From the NCBI GenBank assembly GCA_019828595.1, contig JAHQRK010000015.1, forward strand, positions 1,116,001 to 1,180,000: a DNA stretch of 64,000 nt, in the 5' to 3' direction. Below, in pieces: positions 10,318 to 21,955 of the stretch. The stretch comes from Aphanomyces cochlioides. Taxonomy: Eukaryota; Oomycota; Saprolegniomycetes; Saprolegniales; Verrucalvaceae. The notes beneath the pieces are model-generated. The model made no database searches. It had not been told where the DNA came from and worked only from the letters and a program-made list of their open reading frames with translations. The position numbers and the translations under genes were made by a program. How positions within the stretch are numbered: the first letter of the stretch is position 1; each line of letters opens with the position of its first letter.

Positions 10318-10757
10318 TCAACTCTTCTACTTATTAACGATATCTATGAATCAAACTCAACATCCTTGTCATTTCTACCTCCAAACTTCATGCCACACGG
10401 AACTGACAAATCCAGACGGCCGAGAGCAAGTGTTCGCCATGAAATCTTCTCCAGGCTAGTTCTACATGGGTGTTTTGTGCTTCCAACGAGAATAATCAAT
10501 CGAAATCCAGCCAAATAGAAGAGGTGGTTCATACCAATCGCCGCGCATGATAGCTTGATGCACACAAGGATTGGGCATGGCGTCCACAGTTTTGCGGGAA
10601 ATGCCACCTCGTGACCTTTCAAGATCCAATCACCTCGTGGTACAAATTCCCATATTATAATTTAAACTTGATTTTTGTAGACTGTATCATGTCAAACTCA
10701 TCGAATTGGGGGAGGTATACTTTAATCAAGTGAAAATTCAATTCCTTGCAAGACTTG
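10318..10757. other. Intergenic
   Basis: No gene is supported. The last 100 bases are AT-rich and probably carry the promoter of the leucine-rich-repeat gene. Confidence 0.5.
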
Positions 10758-12488
10758 ATGAAATTATTGGTTGCGATGCAAAAAGGCAAGATCCGCCAGG
10801 CGCACAAAGGCGACGCTGATGTCGACAAGCCCAAGATCAAGAAGCTGACGGCCGCCAAGGTTGCTGAAGTGTACGATGCGTCGACAGACCACTTGGATCT
10901 CGCCCACCGCGGCACTGAGTCAATAGAGCCCGCGGCGTTTGCCGAGCAGAAGTCGCTCAAGCGGTTGGACTTGAGCAGCAACAAACTCACGCGTGTTGTA
11001 TTTGGCCAGCCCATGACACTCACGCAGCTCAAAATCACATCCAACTTGCTCACAGATGCTGGTTTGACTGATCTGTCATTCTGCCGGTCGCTTATCACGC
11101 TCGACTTGACCGACAACAAACTCACTCGCCTTCCTGGAGCTAGCCTTCGCCACTGCTCCCAGCTGAAAGCTCTGGTACGCCCTTTTCGCTGAATCAAATC
11201 TCAGTAACTGTGTGGCTTTAGGTGCTGACCAAGAATGCGCTCACTTCGCTTGACTGGTTGCCGAGCTTGCCAAGTTTAACCTCGTTGATCGTGAGCCATA
11301 ATCGCATTTCGGAGGTGTCGGCCAAAAACTTGGGCAAAGTGAAATCTTTGACCAAGTTGTCCATGTACTCTTGCTTCATCTCGCTGATTTCTTGACATTT
11401 TCTGCTGTTGTAGCTCTCATAATGCGTTGAAAGCGCTGCCAGACATGGCTGTCCTCGAGCAGTTGACGGAATTGCGAGCGTCCAACAACGAATTGACCAC
11501 CATGCCGTCATCCTTGAAGCAGAACGGTACGCAGATAGTGCCCAAGTCCGGTCAAGCTGAGCTTCGTGTAGTCCATCTCAAGATTATTGACGTCTGTCAC
11601 AATGCCATCGACTCGTTTGATGGCTTCGAAGAGCTTTCCGCTGGTCTCCGTGAGCTCAAGCAGCTCAACCTTCGTGGAAATCCACTCTGCGGCCAAGAAA
11701 TAAGCCAAAGTGAAGCTGTCGACGACGAGAAAGGTACGACAGCGAAGTGTTCTAGCCGTCCAACTACTCAGCGCAGAGCGGAAAGCCTTGGACAAGACGA
11801 ACAAGCTGTACAATTTCAAGATGAAGCGGTTGTTTCCATCGCTGATTGTCCGAGATGGCCACCGAGTCCAAGATAAACGAACGCACGGATATGTCGCTCC
11901 AGAGCCAAAAGACCCAGAGAAGCCCAAAAAAGGCACGAAACGGCCTTCGAGCGAAGACAAGTCAAACGACTCGCAGCGTCCTGCAAAAAAGCCAAAGCAG
12001 GAGAATGACAAGGAAGAGAAGAAGGCGAAGAAACCACACAAAGAGCCAAAGGAGTCCAAGAAAATCGAGGCCAAAGCCCAACCCGCTAAAGAAACCACAA
12101 CAACAACAGACGCTGCTCCAGCCAAGAAGAAAAAGAAAGACAAAGAACCAAAGGTGACACCAAAGGCCTCCGAGAAGAAATCCTCCGAGTCCACTGAGAA
12201 GCCAAAGACCCAGGAGAAAAAATCGGTGGATGAGCCAAAGCAAGCCAAGGAATCGACCAAGGAGAAGGAATCCAAAGACACAACCGGCTCGTCCAAGAAG
12301 AAGAAAGACAAATACGTACGATGGTCATATAGCTGCCTGGCTCAAGTTTCTTGTAGGTCAAAGACAGCGGCGTTTTGAGCGTCGTCCACGTCAAGAAACC
12401 CAAGAAACAAGCGACGACAGGGCTCGATCTGACGCAATTAGACACGACAAGCGGCGTTGGCATGGGTGGCGATTCCAGCTGGGATTAA
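10758..12488 (+). CDS. Leucine-rich-repeat protein, Lys-rich tail
   Basis: Five exons fit the frame: 10758-11174, 11222-11364, 11414-11733, 11777-12315, 12357-12488; introns are 41-49 nt with GT-AG ends. The N-terminal half is a leucine-rich repeat fold (LDLSSNKLT, LDLTDNKLTRL, LIVSHNRIS, ISHNALKAL, LRASNNELT, LNLRGNPLC), expected to bind another protein. A basic segment reading KMKRLFPSLIVRDG follows, then about 120 residues of Lys/Glu/Pro/Thr-rich disorder, ending in VVHVKKP and a Gly-rich acidic end. The charged tail with KKKKK runs suggests a nuclear or nucleolar location; this is inference. Start could also be the Met at 10776. I cannot name a specific orthologue. Confidence 0.8.
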
Positions 12489-12766
12489 GTCACAAACACT
12501 AGCGCCCATGACTGCCAAGCTATCAAGCATTACGAGCCACGGAAGATTGCATCCGAGGAAGCGCTTGGATCCTGGACACGCAGGATGTTCAACTCTTGCA
12601 ATCCTCTAAGAATACATATATTCTGATTTTAAATCTTTCACTCTGAGATATACTATCAGATTATTTCTATAAATTTAAAAAACACACGAGAAAAAGTAAG
12701 CCCAATTTTAAAACTCGTATTTTACTAGACAGATTGGAAACCTGTGAAAATTGATCATTGATTGAT
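12489..12766. other. Intergenic, AT-rich
   Basis: AT-rich spacer between the leucine-rich-repeat gene and the next plus-strand gene. No gene was seen. Confidence 0.5.
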
Positions 12767-13363
12767 ATGTGTTCTCTGCCATTCTCAATGTTCCGGCACT
12801 CATGGACAGGTGCGGCGCCGCATCGAATCCACGTCGATGATCGCGAAGACCAAGGCACAGAGGAGCTCCTTACTGCGGCAGACTATTCCCTCGTCGAGGA
12901 CAACGACGATGTCACCGACGAAAACGTCGAAAATGGCCGTCGTGGCGAGTCAAGACGAGGCTTTCCGCTGCTCGAATCGACGTCCTTTCGAAACATTCCC
13001 ATTATGCAAGACAACAATCGCGTCGTGCCGCTCATCGATACTGTTAAACCGCCTCGGAAATCCTTCCACGAATCCTGGTGGCATTCAGACAACCACCGGC
13101 ATTCCGAACCGGGTCCTCTCACGACTTCATCACAGATTGCACCGCCCGCGACGTTTGTTCGGCCTTTCAACTCTCCAGAGAAGCCCAAGATTATGACATC
13201 GGGCCCTGAACTTGGTTTTGCCTTTCGAGCATCGACAGTCCGTCAAGAATGGACGGAGAATGATCCTCCGTTGTCGACATCCAATTCATTATCATCGAGG
13301 CCAGCAACAGTCGGTGGCTCGGAGCTTGTTATTGCGTATCAGCCATTGAATCGCGCCGTGTAA
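12767..13363 (+). CDS. Hypothetical protein, disordered
   Basis: The single-exon frame encodes 198 residues. It is rich in Asp, Asn, Ser, Pro and Arg, has no signal peptide or membrane segment, and gives no recognised domain. Aromatic/basic patches (SFRNIPIMQDNN, SFHESWWHSDNH, LGFAFRAST) separated by low complexity suggest short linear binding motifs in a disordered protein. It ends 27 bp from the stop codon of the convergent WD40 gene. Real coding is supported by the clean ATG and typical codon bias, but function is unknown. Confidence 0.6.
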   Translation: MCSLPFSMFRHSWTGAAPHRIHVDDREDQGTEELLTAADYSLVEDNDDVTDENVENGRRGESRRGFPLLESTSFRNIPIMQDNNRVVPLIDTVKPPRKSFHESWWHSDNHRHSEPGPLTTSSQIAPPATFVRPFNSPEKPKIMTSGPELGFAFRASTVRQEWTENDPPLSTSNSLSSRPATVGGSELVIAYQPLNRAV

Positions 13364-13389
13364 ATACTCTTAATGTCCACAGATGTGTC

Positions 13390-15282
13390 TCAAGTCCGTT
13401 CAAACCACGATAAAGTCTGTCGATGGGCCACGACAAGCCCACCAGACGGTAGAGGGAGGACTGTTTCAGCATCGTAGCCGAGCTCCCCGCGGCTACACGG
13501 TCGTTGCGTCGTTGTATCGTAGACAACGAGTGCGCGATCGACGCCGGCGACGAAATGGCTTGGCGTTTGCGGCAAAAACTCGATGGAGAACATTTTCTTG
13601 GTCTCTGCCGTCGCGTACGACATGAGGGGCGTCCCTGGCTTCCTTGTATCCCAGACATGGATGTGTCCATCAAAGCCAGCCGAGATCAGCGCATGGCTCG
13701 AATTGGGGAACCACCGGATACTACAGATAAGATGGACAAATAAATATCACACACTTGAAATGTCTGAGTTGTACCTATTGACAGCCCTGGAGTGGCCTTC
13801 AAGACGAACCGCCGTTGTTCCTTTGCGCGTGTCTTGCAGAACAATTGCTCCATCGTTGCCACAAGAGGCTAGTATAGTCGAGGCGTCATGGGACGCGAAG
13901 CGGACGCATTTGACGACGCCGTCGTGGTGGTTGTATCGATGTAATCTACCGAGAGAAAAGTGAAAAATGAGATACGAGCCTTTGCAGTACAAACGAATCG
14001 ACGACGGTGTCGCTTCCGACAGCGCGACCGAATGGTCCTTGGAACCTGTAGCGAGTCGATTGCCTTGGGAGACATCGAGCGAGAAAATGCCATGCGAATG
14101 CACTGTCGAGGCTGTCGTGACGAGATTCAAAGCCTACGATGAAAAGTTAGCATGACGTGGCAGTGCGAGAGAAGAGACACACGGAATTAGCTGCATCGAC
14201 GTCCCATAGCTTGACCAAAGCGTCGTTTGCTGCTGTGACGACGAGCGTTTTTGTCGATGAAAGCTGTAAACTCACACCACTGCACCACCCTTCATGCGCA
14301 CGAAACGATGCAAGCGGCGACGATCTACATTGTCGTTGTCAAGGCGATATCAGCACAACAGTTGCTTACGAATATGTTGGATCGATAGAGTAGATGGACA
14401 TGTAGCCATTGTGTCCGACAGCGACAAGGAGCGAGCTGTTGGAATCCATCGAGTAGACCTACAAAATAGTCGATTGGATGAGCTGTCGTGACGGCTTGCT
14501 ACCTTTTTGAGCTGACTGTCGCCTCGGTCGAGCTCTTCGCTTGTTATAAAGTTGTAATTCCATGGCACTTCTTGAGACTTTGACCGCGATTTCGATGGAG
14601 AACTGACAGAGTTTGGTTCAATTTGACACATGTATTGAAAGAGAGCAGTCGAGTCGGGTACTGGAGCTTCTTTCGCCAACTTCTTGTCTGCTGAAACCCT
14701 TGGGGAAGATGTGGGCTCTTCAGTGGCTGTAGCCAAAGATTCTGCTGCTCCTGCTTGGCTGGAATGACGAGTTGACCGCCTTAGTGGAGCTGAAGGAATC
14801 GCAGCGACAGCTTTAGGAGCAGGACGTTTAGTGTGCTTCTTTGACAGTGGTTTTGGTTTGTCTGGTGGAACTTTTTCAATGCCGAGTGAGGCGAGAAATG
14901 CGGCGTTCTGTTGCATCTTGGCCAGACGACGCTGTTCATACTCGGACAACGACGGGTCGAGCTTCCGTTTCTTCTTCACCTCCTGTGGACTATTTCCTAT
15001 GCTGCGTGGTTTGCTGGCTAAAGCTTCAGACTCTGGCGCTTGAGCAGGCAGAGGCGCTGCATCGTTGTGCTCTGTCTTATCGTCATCCTGGCTTGGTGCG
15101 ACTGGAGTTGCTGGTTTCTCTTGCGTCTTTGATGGAGCTGTTGGCGCATCAGGAATTTGAGCTGCCTCCTCCATCTCAATTTCTTCCTTCTTTGATGCTG
15201 TAGGCGGTTTCACACTGAAGTATTGGAGCAGACTTCCAGCTTTCATGACTGGACCATCTTGGCGCCGTCGTCGCGCTGCCAT
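13390..15282 (-). CDS. WD40 protein, WDR76/CMR1-like
   Basis: Six exons join exactly (15282-14503, 14458-14370, 14324-14183, 14133-13991, 13945-13775, 13720-13390) to 551 residues. The first 260 residues are disordered and basic, with EYEQRRLAKMQQNAAFLASLGI-like and LRRSTR segments that are hallmarks of the WDR76/CMR1 family. The rest is a WD40 propeller: LVAVGHNGYMSIY, LWDVD, GSKDHSVAL, SCGNDGAIVLQD, SAGFDGHIHVWD. Known family role: nuclear proteins that associate with chromatin at sites of DNA damage or replication stress, and with protein quality control. Localisation and function here are by family only. The long first exon holds all of the disordered part. Confidence 0.85.
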
Positions 15283-15867
15283 TGCTTCCAAGTTCCCCTT
15301 CAACCCTTAGCAACCCCTTCACCCCTTCAATTAATTATTTTTATCCAATAAAAATACATTAAATATATAATACGTCATTTGATTGGATAAAATTAAATCT
15401 TTAAACTTATTTTAGCCTGTTAAGGTCACTCTCCATCAAGGAGAACTCTACGCGCCGACAGATCGACTTGTCGTCGAATCTAGACCGTCAAAGCCACTCT
15501 TTCTCAGTCAATGAAGCTGTTGTAATCGTTTTTTATCCACGTTTCTAACGCCCTCCAAGCCCCACTTGACGCTGATGCCCGTAACCTTTTCAACTTTATT
15601 TACAAATTCTAGTATAAAATTTACACCATACTGGACATGGAAACAGGAAAAGAAACCGCGCACGGCGTATCGACGACGGTCTGGATTTGCCCCGCGAAAG
15701 ACTGGATCGCCAATGTTCTTTTGTCATAGACAGCGCTGTTCGACGTAGTCTCACGCAATGCTGGAGCTTCGTTGTAAAATCTTGACGATGCCGTCCTTCG
15801 CCTTTGATTGGCTTGTCATGACCCCGGCTAGTGAGTAAGGTCGGGTCAGAATTGGATTTTCATCACG
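15283..15867. other. Divergent intergenic region
   Basis: Promoter region between the WD40 gene (minus) and the CH-domain gene (plus). It is strongly AT-rich at 15320-15420, with CCAAT at 15345 and the reverse box ATTGG at 15382. No gene is seen. Confidence 0.55.
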
Positions 15868-17427
15868 ATGGATGCAACTGCAGCTCTGGCGTGGATCGAA
15901 GCGCAGACAACGCATCCTCGACGCCCCGAGGACGCCTCTCTCTGTGCGTATCTCCGCGACGGACGTGTCTTGTGCATGCTGGCCAACGCGCTCAGCGGCT
16001 CGACGGAAGTTCGTGTCCGATCGCCGGATCGATTCCGCACGTATCATGCGCTTGAAAGCGTCTCGTTGTTTCTCCGATGGGCCCGCGATCGAGTCAAGAT
16101 CCCAGACACGGCCATGTTTTCGTCAGCGCAACTCATCGACGAACAAGATGAAGCTGCTGTCCTCGCGTGCATCAACGCACTGGCTGTCCAGTTTGGAGCC
16201 AAGAAATCTAGCGCGACCACTACACCCATTGTCCCAGAACCGACCAAGCTTTCCCCCCTGAAAAGCAACACGACAACGTCGTCGAGCTCCGACGTGGTGG
16301 CGGACAGTGCGTCCAAGCCAGACTCACCGCCAGCGAAGACACTTTCGCCAAAGAAACAATGGCCTCCCGTCGCTTCAACGCCAAAACCAACAGAGGAACC
16401 GCAGCCAAAAGTCGAGACGAGCACTCCCGTGCAATCCCAAACTCCTCCAGCTAAGCAACCAAAGGAAACATCAAAGCCAGACTCTCCTTCAGCTGCCAAG
16501 ACGCCGTCGCCGAAGAAGCAGTGGCCTCCCGTCGCTTCAACGCCAAAGACAACGGAAGTTCCACAGCGCAAGATCGAGGGCAACCCCGTGAAGCCTCAAA
16601 CTCCACCTTCAGCTGTGCAACCTACGGACACAGCGCCAGTCGTAGCCCCAACGCCATCAAAATCTCCAGAGGCGTATTCCATCACCAGTGATATCAGCAA
16701 AGCTAGCCCAGACTCGTCTCCAAAGACGAGATCGCCAAAAGAACCATTGAAGAAGTCCCCGTCGTCGTCCTCCAAACTTCCTTCTTGGCCTCCAAAGGCA
16801 CCAGAGTCGACTACAAGCTCCAGCTCTCCAGCTGAGCAACCTCTCTCCTCCAATGCAACGACGCCACCAGCGCCTTTGGTCAAGAGACCATCAAAGCTTG
16901 CTAGCTTTTTAGCTTCGATGCCATCGTCTCAGTCAAAGACAACGCTGCCATCTCCTCCAAGAGAAGAACGCTCAGAGAGCGAGGAGACTGTTGCAACGCC
17001 ACCATCCATTGCCACTCCTGCTCCTGCCAACGATAGCCCACCAGTCGTAGTCGAAGCAGAGAATGTAGCCAAGGACGACAACGAAGACGTGGCCGCTTCC
17101 CCAGAACCAACTCCAAGCACTGTCGAAGAAATCGCTCCAACCCTTCATCGGTTTCATCTTGCTCCATCTTCACCATCCAGCGAGAACATCACGGTGACGA
17201 TCTCCAACTTGGATGCTTCGCCTTTTGCCTTTGCGTGGTCGGTATCTCGTGTCGTTTTGGTCCACAAAGCCGACGACACGCCTCTCTTTTCTCCAAAGTG
17301 GAAGCTTGACTCGATCAATGGCGTCGACGTCCAAGACGACTGCTCCAAGTCTTCGTTTGACGCATGGCATGAACGATTTCAAGCCTTGTCTGCGCCATAC
17401 GTGTGTGTCTTTACGCCTCAATTGTAG
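15868..17427 (+). CDS. Calponin-homology domain protein
   Basis: A single exon of 519 residues. Residues 1-110 form a calponin homology domain (ALAWIEAQ, LRDGRVLCMLANAL, ENVSLFLRWAR-like and ACINALAVQFG), which in other proteins binds actin or microtubules. Residues about 110-410 are a Pro/Ser/Thr/Lys-rich linker containing a duplicated block of about 57 residues (each copy with PKKQWPPVASTPK, near residues 163 and 219). The last 90 residues fold differently (FHLAPSSP, VVLVHKADDTPLFSPKW) and are unrecognised. The start is the first ATG of the CH domain. A cytoskeletal role is inference. It ends 40 bp from the convergent membrane-protein gene. Confidence 0.82.
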   Translation: MDATAALAWIEAQTTHPRRPEDASLCAYLRDGRVLCMLANALSGSTEVRVRSPDRFRTYHALESVSLFLRWARDRVKIPDTAMFSSAQLIDEQDEAAVLACINALAVQFGAKKSSATTTPIVPEPTKLSPLKSNTTTSSSSDVVADSASKPDSPPAKTLSPKKQWPPVASTPKPTEEPQPKVETSTPVQSQTPPAKQPKETSKPDSPSAAKTPSPKKQWPPVASTPKTTEVPQRKIEGNPVKPQTPPSAVQPTDTAPVVAPTPSKSPEAYSITSDISKASPDSSPKTRSPKEPLKKSPSSSSKLPSWPPKAPESTTSSSSPAEQPLSSNATTPPAPLVKRPSKLASFLASMPSSQSKTTLPSPPREERSESEETVATPPSIATPAPANDSPPVVVEAENVAKDDNEDVAASPEPTPSTVEEIAPTLHRFHLAPSSPSSENITVTISNLDASPFAFAWSVSRVVLVHKADDTPLFSPKWKLDSINGVDVQDDCSKSSFDAWHERFQALSAPYVCVFTPQL

Positions 17428-17466
17428 TCCAAAGTCGTGAATAAAATGCGTATCGTCGGGTTCTCT

Positions 17467-19117
17467 TTAAATCGACTCGGTCTGGTAGCTAGCAAGACTT
17501 CGCCGCAAAATCAGCGCCGCTGCCATGGCCGAGCCTAGCACAATGGCTAAAATGAGCGAGAGAATGCCGAGCAAATGTAAGCTAGACGTCACGACAGCCT
17601 CGACTTCGATTCGAATCCACTCAGGACACTTGGAGCACGATACAACAGCCTAAATCGAGTTAGAAATCCATTGATGAAACCAAGGAGACATCAGAAAAAC
17701 AAATGAAGACGACAATCAGGAAAGCAGGGGGAAGTAAGGGGAAACAACGTAGAGCATGAAGAACGACGGGGAAAGCAATAAAAACGAGAAGAAACGCATC
17801 ACCACCAAGGGGGGAACAAGGGGAAGCCAAGATATATGCAGGGGGAAGTACAAGACCGTCGTGAAGATACCTCGTCTTGGGTGAGGGGATCCACGATGAG
17901 CGTGAGATTTGGAGTGCAAGACTTTGTTGATGTGGAGCAAGCAGTCCATTGTCCTAGACGAGAAAGCAGTTAGCAGAGGAATGCCAGCATGAACGTTCAA
18001 ACCATTGGATTGCTTGATGACGCCAGGGCATGCCAAGCCAGGGGTGGTGCAATTGGAGCAGCCAAAGAGATGAGCACTGCAGGCAACATCGTCGGAAGCA
18101 TACAAAGTGAGCTGTTGATGCGTCATGGACGCGAACGTGAAGGCAGAAACGGCGCTGATTAAAAGCACGACGAGGCAAAGGCCCAAGCCAGTGCAGTACT
18201 ACAAGAGGAAGATCGTGAACACGAGATCCATCAAAGCGAAATACTTACCAGGAGAAGCATCGTACGGCTCTTGGATTTTGCGCCCAACATGCCAAATAAG
18301 GAGAGGATAAAGACGACCAAACCAATGCTCATGAGGACATAAGCTAGAAACGACACGCTATCATGGAGAAGGAGGAGGAAGTCATACCAAGCCAATGAAG
18401 GCCGCCGTCTAACGCACGATAGCTCTTGATGTACAAACCATACGCAAACGTAGCTAAGGAAACCGATTGGATCGAGCTAAGGAGCAAGTCTGGAGCGTAC
18501 CGAGACCCACGAGGATGAACATGGCATTGACGACAGTGAGAAGATGCCGCATGACGACAGGAATCGTGGCCAATTTGATCACCAAGTAGGTTGAAACGAT
18601 GAGACACAGAGCACTGCCAATGCCAAACACACCGAGCCAAACAAAGCGCAAGGAAAAGAACCTACAGGACTGATGAGTGTGACGTTTGGCAAGATGAAAT
18701 GTACGTGTAAGCGTCGTCAAAAGTCCGGCAGCAGCGGTGATACCGCAGGGGAAGATGACCCCAGTGATGCTTCAAGAAGGCCTTCAGCGACGTTGGGGCA
18801 ACAATTGCCATGTAACCAAAGAGAATAAAGACGACAATGATAGCGATATTGGCATAGAAGTAGACCATGAGGAACTGCAGACGTTCTTTTGACGCAGAAA
18901 CGCCGCACAAGCCTGCCATGCTGCTCAAAACGTACAAGATCCCAAAGATCGCAAGTAGAACTGCCGTCACAAACGCACTGGAGACATGCTCAGCCGAAGA
19001 CATGGCCGCCGTGAGGACGATCCCAAAGTAGGCAATGGTGACACCAGAGAGCATGCTGAGGACCGTCAGCACTTGGAGCACGCGGCGGATTTGCCGCACA
19101 CCCATCGAGACGACCAT
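17467..19117 (-). CDS. Eight-pass membrane protein, tetraspanin-like
   Basis: Seven exons join exactly (19117-18705, 18661-18501, 18453-18388, 18343-18249, 18198-18003, 17953-17871, 17649-17467) to 398 residues. Eight hydrophobic segments are visible in two sets of four. The last extracellular-type loop is Cys-rich (CSAHLFGCSNC, CPGV, CSTSTKSC, CSKCPEW) and sits between membrane segments 7 and 8, as the large loop of tetraspanins sits between segments 3 and 4. A tetraspanin name is therefore only approximate; a tandem fusion of two four-pass units is possible. The sixth intron (17650-17870) is 221 nt, about five times longer than the others, and very purine-rich on the plus strand. Confidence 0.75.
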
Positions 19118-19622
19118 GATCGGTGTGTTGTTGCCAGGTAGGCAAATAAATTCGAATAAAAAATAAATACAAAAATTTCTAATTTAATCGAAAAAAGAAA
19201 TCATTGTATGAAACAAAGTATTGAATTATAAAAAATCAGAATATTTATTTGTTCGAATATTCGATTGAATTTCAATGGATTCATGTTGATCTTGCTTTAT
19301 GAGGTAGGGTGCAATAATCCATAATCAAAGCATAATTATATTTAAAACTTTAGAACTAAAATATCATGAAGAAATAATATAGTTTATTAATCAATATAAT
19401 ATGCATTTTAGTTTCTCTATTCAAAATATATGGAGAGGACCAATTGTCGCAAGATTGTTATGTGATGTTGTGATTCTGAAATCCCAGCGTGCCACGTCAC
19501 CAATCGGACTTTCAATGCCATAAGAAGAGCGCACGACGACATCGTGTGGACCCCAACCTTGGAACCGTCGAGCTCGCAGGTTTCCAGAAGACCGTTTCAC
19601 TTTTTGAAACGTGCGCGTGGGG
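19118..19622. other. Divergent intergenic region, AT-rich
   Basis: Promoter region for the membrane-protein gene (minus) and the ankyrin/U-box gene (plus). AT content is very high at 19140-19430. No gene is seen. Confidence 0.55.
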
Positions 19623-21495
19623 ATGGGCGGCGGCGTCTCGACGCATGGAGATCTCTCGCAGATGATCGCATGCACGATGATGATCGGGGAAGCGATGTTT
19701 CAAGGCCTCGATCCTCGCTACGTTCGTTTCCCAGGTACGAGACCTCGACTAGCAAGCAATAGAGCTGCCCATCGCGCGTAGATATGTATCGATTGTATGA
19801 TTTCCACGTCGGCAAGACGAAATTCCGCACGTACAAACCTGGAGGTTGGTCATCTCTCGCTCTTTTATTCACGATTCTCAATGTTCTCTATTGTAGGCTC
19901 TGTCACGTATGTCGAATTCAATGCGGATGGATCAACTGGCGTTATTGATCGCTCAAAGCCACAGGTGGAAGCATCGTCAGCACCGAAAGGCGACAGCAAC
20001 GCCACCAACATTGACGAGGAAGACACGTCCAAGTATTTAATCGTTCACGTCGGTGAAGATCGTATTGTCTTGGCACTTGAAGCTCTCAATACGCCAAATG
20101 ACGACGGCTGGACACCTCTCCATGCGAGTTGCCATACATTCAACGCTGCTGAAGCCGGGAAAGCAATCCTCAAAGTGATCCTCGCTCAAGATCCATCGGC
20201 AAATCTCAACCAAAAGACGATTCGAGGTCCTGGTTCCTTCACAAGTGGATACACGCCACTCCACATTGCCTGTACTAGCTCTCTTCAAGCTCTGTCAAGC
20301 TCATTCTTCGCTCTGTCTAGGTGCTTACGGCATGGAGACTTTGGTGAATCAATTGATCAAAGCCAAGGCTGACGTCCACGTGACGAATGACGTCCAATGG
20401 ACACCTCTCCATGAAGCTTGTCATCGTGGCTTTACGCCTATTGTCAAGGAACTTCTTCGCGCAGGTAGACTTGCTAAAAGCAGCTTTGCCTCAACAGTGG
20501 AGCTCTAGGAGCCAAAGCTGAAACAATCTGTCCTGAGTTTGCGCTCTGTCCATTTCCAGGACAAACGCCGCTTGGAGAAGCTGCTCGTCAGGGTCATCTA
20601 GACACTGTCAAGGTACGCCAACCAAGCTTTAGTTGGAGCTCACGGACGGCCGGCTACTCTGTAGCTCTTGCTGGAGCATGGTGTTGATAAAAATGCTGTG
20701 AATGCGCTCAACTGGACCGCATTGCATGAAGCTGCGTACCACAATCGCAGCGATGTCGTTCGGGTAATTCGCCTCCTTAATTGATCTTGGAACGCTCTTG
20801 TCTAGACGCTAGTGGTGTATGGCGCTGACGTGTTGATGGAGACAAACCGAGGAGCGAAAGCGAGCGATTTGACCATTTCTTGTGAAATCAAAACGATGTT
20901 GGAAGACATGAGCCAAGCAGAACGGAAAGAGGCGAGCAAGAAGAGTCCACTGAAACCCGTGGCAGCGATTGAAGCTAGCGAATGCGGTGGAGGCGGCAGC
21001 AGTAGTCCCAAAGAGAGGAGCGGACCAATCAGTCGCAAGGAAGACTTTGCACTGCTCGGTGATCTGCCGTCACTTCAGAGACTTCACATCCCCGATGAGA
21101 GTGATCAAGTGGTCAAACCAGACAAGAAAGTCAAGAAGAAGAAGAAACATCGCGAGAGAGATCAATCGGAAGAGCTACCGAAAGAATTCCAATGCGCCAT
21201 CACGCATAAACTACTCCGAGAGCCAATGCAGTCGCCTTACGGCCACGTCTTTGAAAAGAGCGTGATTGAGAAGTGGATTGAAAATTATGGACATCGATGT
21301 CCGATCACAGGCGAGCCTTTAGCGTTGTCTCAACTTGTGTCCGCGGTGCAACTCCAAGAAGAGATTCATGCGTGGCAAGGCTGCGGCAGTCCGAAGAAAG
21401 AAGACACCAAGACGACTGTCGAGGAAGAAAAGAAAGTCGACAAGGAAGAAGCAAAGCATGAGGTCAAACAAGACGACGATTTGTACAACTTTTAG
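19623..21495 (+). CDS. Ankyrin-repeat U-box E3 ubiquitin ligase
   Basis: Seven exons join exactly (19623-19734, 19782-19844, 19897-20271, 20321-20464, 20509-20612, 20665-20763, 20806-21495) to 528 residues. The N-terminus starts MGGG, which could be a myristoylation site. Ankyrin repeats follow (GWTPLHASC, GYTPLHIAC, QWTPLHEAC, GQTPLGEAA, NWTALHEAA). A Lys-rich linker leads to a U-box near residues 420-490 (EFQCAITHKLLREPM, YGHVFEKSVIEKWI, CPITGEPL), the fold that recruits an E2 enzyme. The C-terminus is a Lys/Glu-rich tail ending DDDLYNF. Expected role: substrate-selective ubiquitination. The first exon was found by splicing; starting at the later ATG at 19784 would shorten the protein by 38 residues. 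Confidence 0.87.
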
Positions 21496-21498
21496 AGT

Positions 21499-21908
21499 GA
21501 CATTTGGCATGTGTGAAATATATACATGGTGTATTTGATCAATATTTGTTATTGGACATTTGATATTTGTGAAGTATTTTGAAGGAGTAGTCATTTCAAA
21601 CATGTGAGATAATTGTGCAGCCCTGTCTGACGCCACTTCGTAGAATGAGAGCGCGAAGGACATTTGAGATATGTGAGAAGCATTGAGGCGACTCGATTGA
21701 CATTTGAAATGTGTGAAATTTTTTATATAGACCCTTCAATCAGACGATGGTGAAGACATTTCACGAGTGTGAAAAATGTCTTGAGACCTCAAACCAAGAC
21801 ATCAACAAGCGATTGACTTGAAAGAAAACGACGAGGGACATTTGAAAAGTGTGAAATATCGTAAGAGGACCTACTTTACAAAGAGGACATCTGATAAGCG
21901 TGAAATAT
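21499..21908 (+). repeat. Eight degenerate copies of a 22-bp motif
   Basis: A motif close to GACATTTGNNATGTGTGAAA recurs with starts at 21499, 21555, 21590, 21659, 21699, 21755, 21837 and 21886. Spacings are 35-82 bp. Copies are diverged but keep GACATTT and GTGAAA. Several are partly palindromic (ACATTTGAAATGT), and the copy at 21755-21780 can form a hairpin. The array fills the gap between two convergent genes, so it lies in or near both 3' ends. Confidence 0.8.
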
Positions 21909-21955
21909 GTACTGTATACTTTAATGTATCTACTCTTTAGGATGGGAGAAACGCA

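Noticed and set aside
16044..16583. 179-residue minus-strand frame with Gly/Ser/Val runs
   Set aside because: It is the complement of the low-complexity linker of the CH-domain gene.
18662..18760. Apparent frameshift in the eight-pass membrane protein
   Set aside because: A 43 nt GT-AG intron (18662-18704) restores the frame, so no mutation is needed.
19544..19762. 73-residue plus-strand frame before the U-box gene
   Set aside because: A different frame here splices cleanly into the ankyrin gene as its first exon, which explains the coding-like composition.
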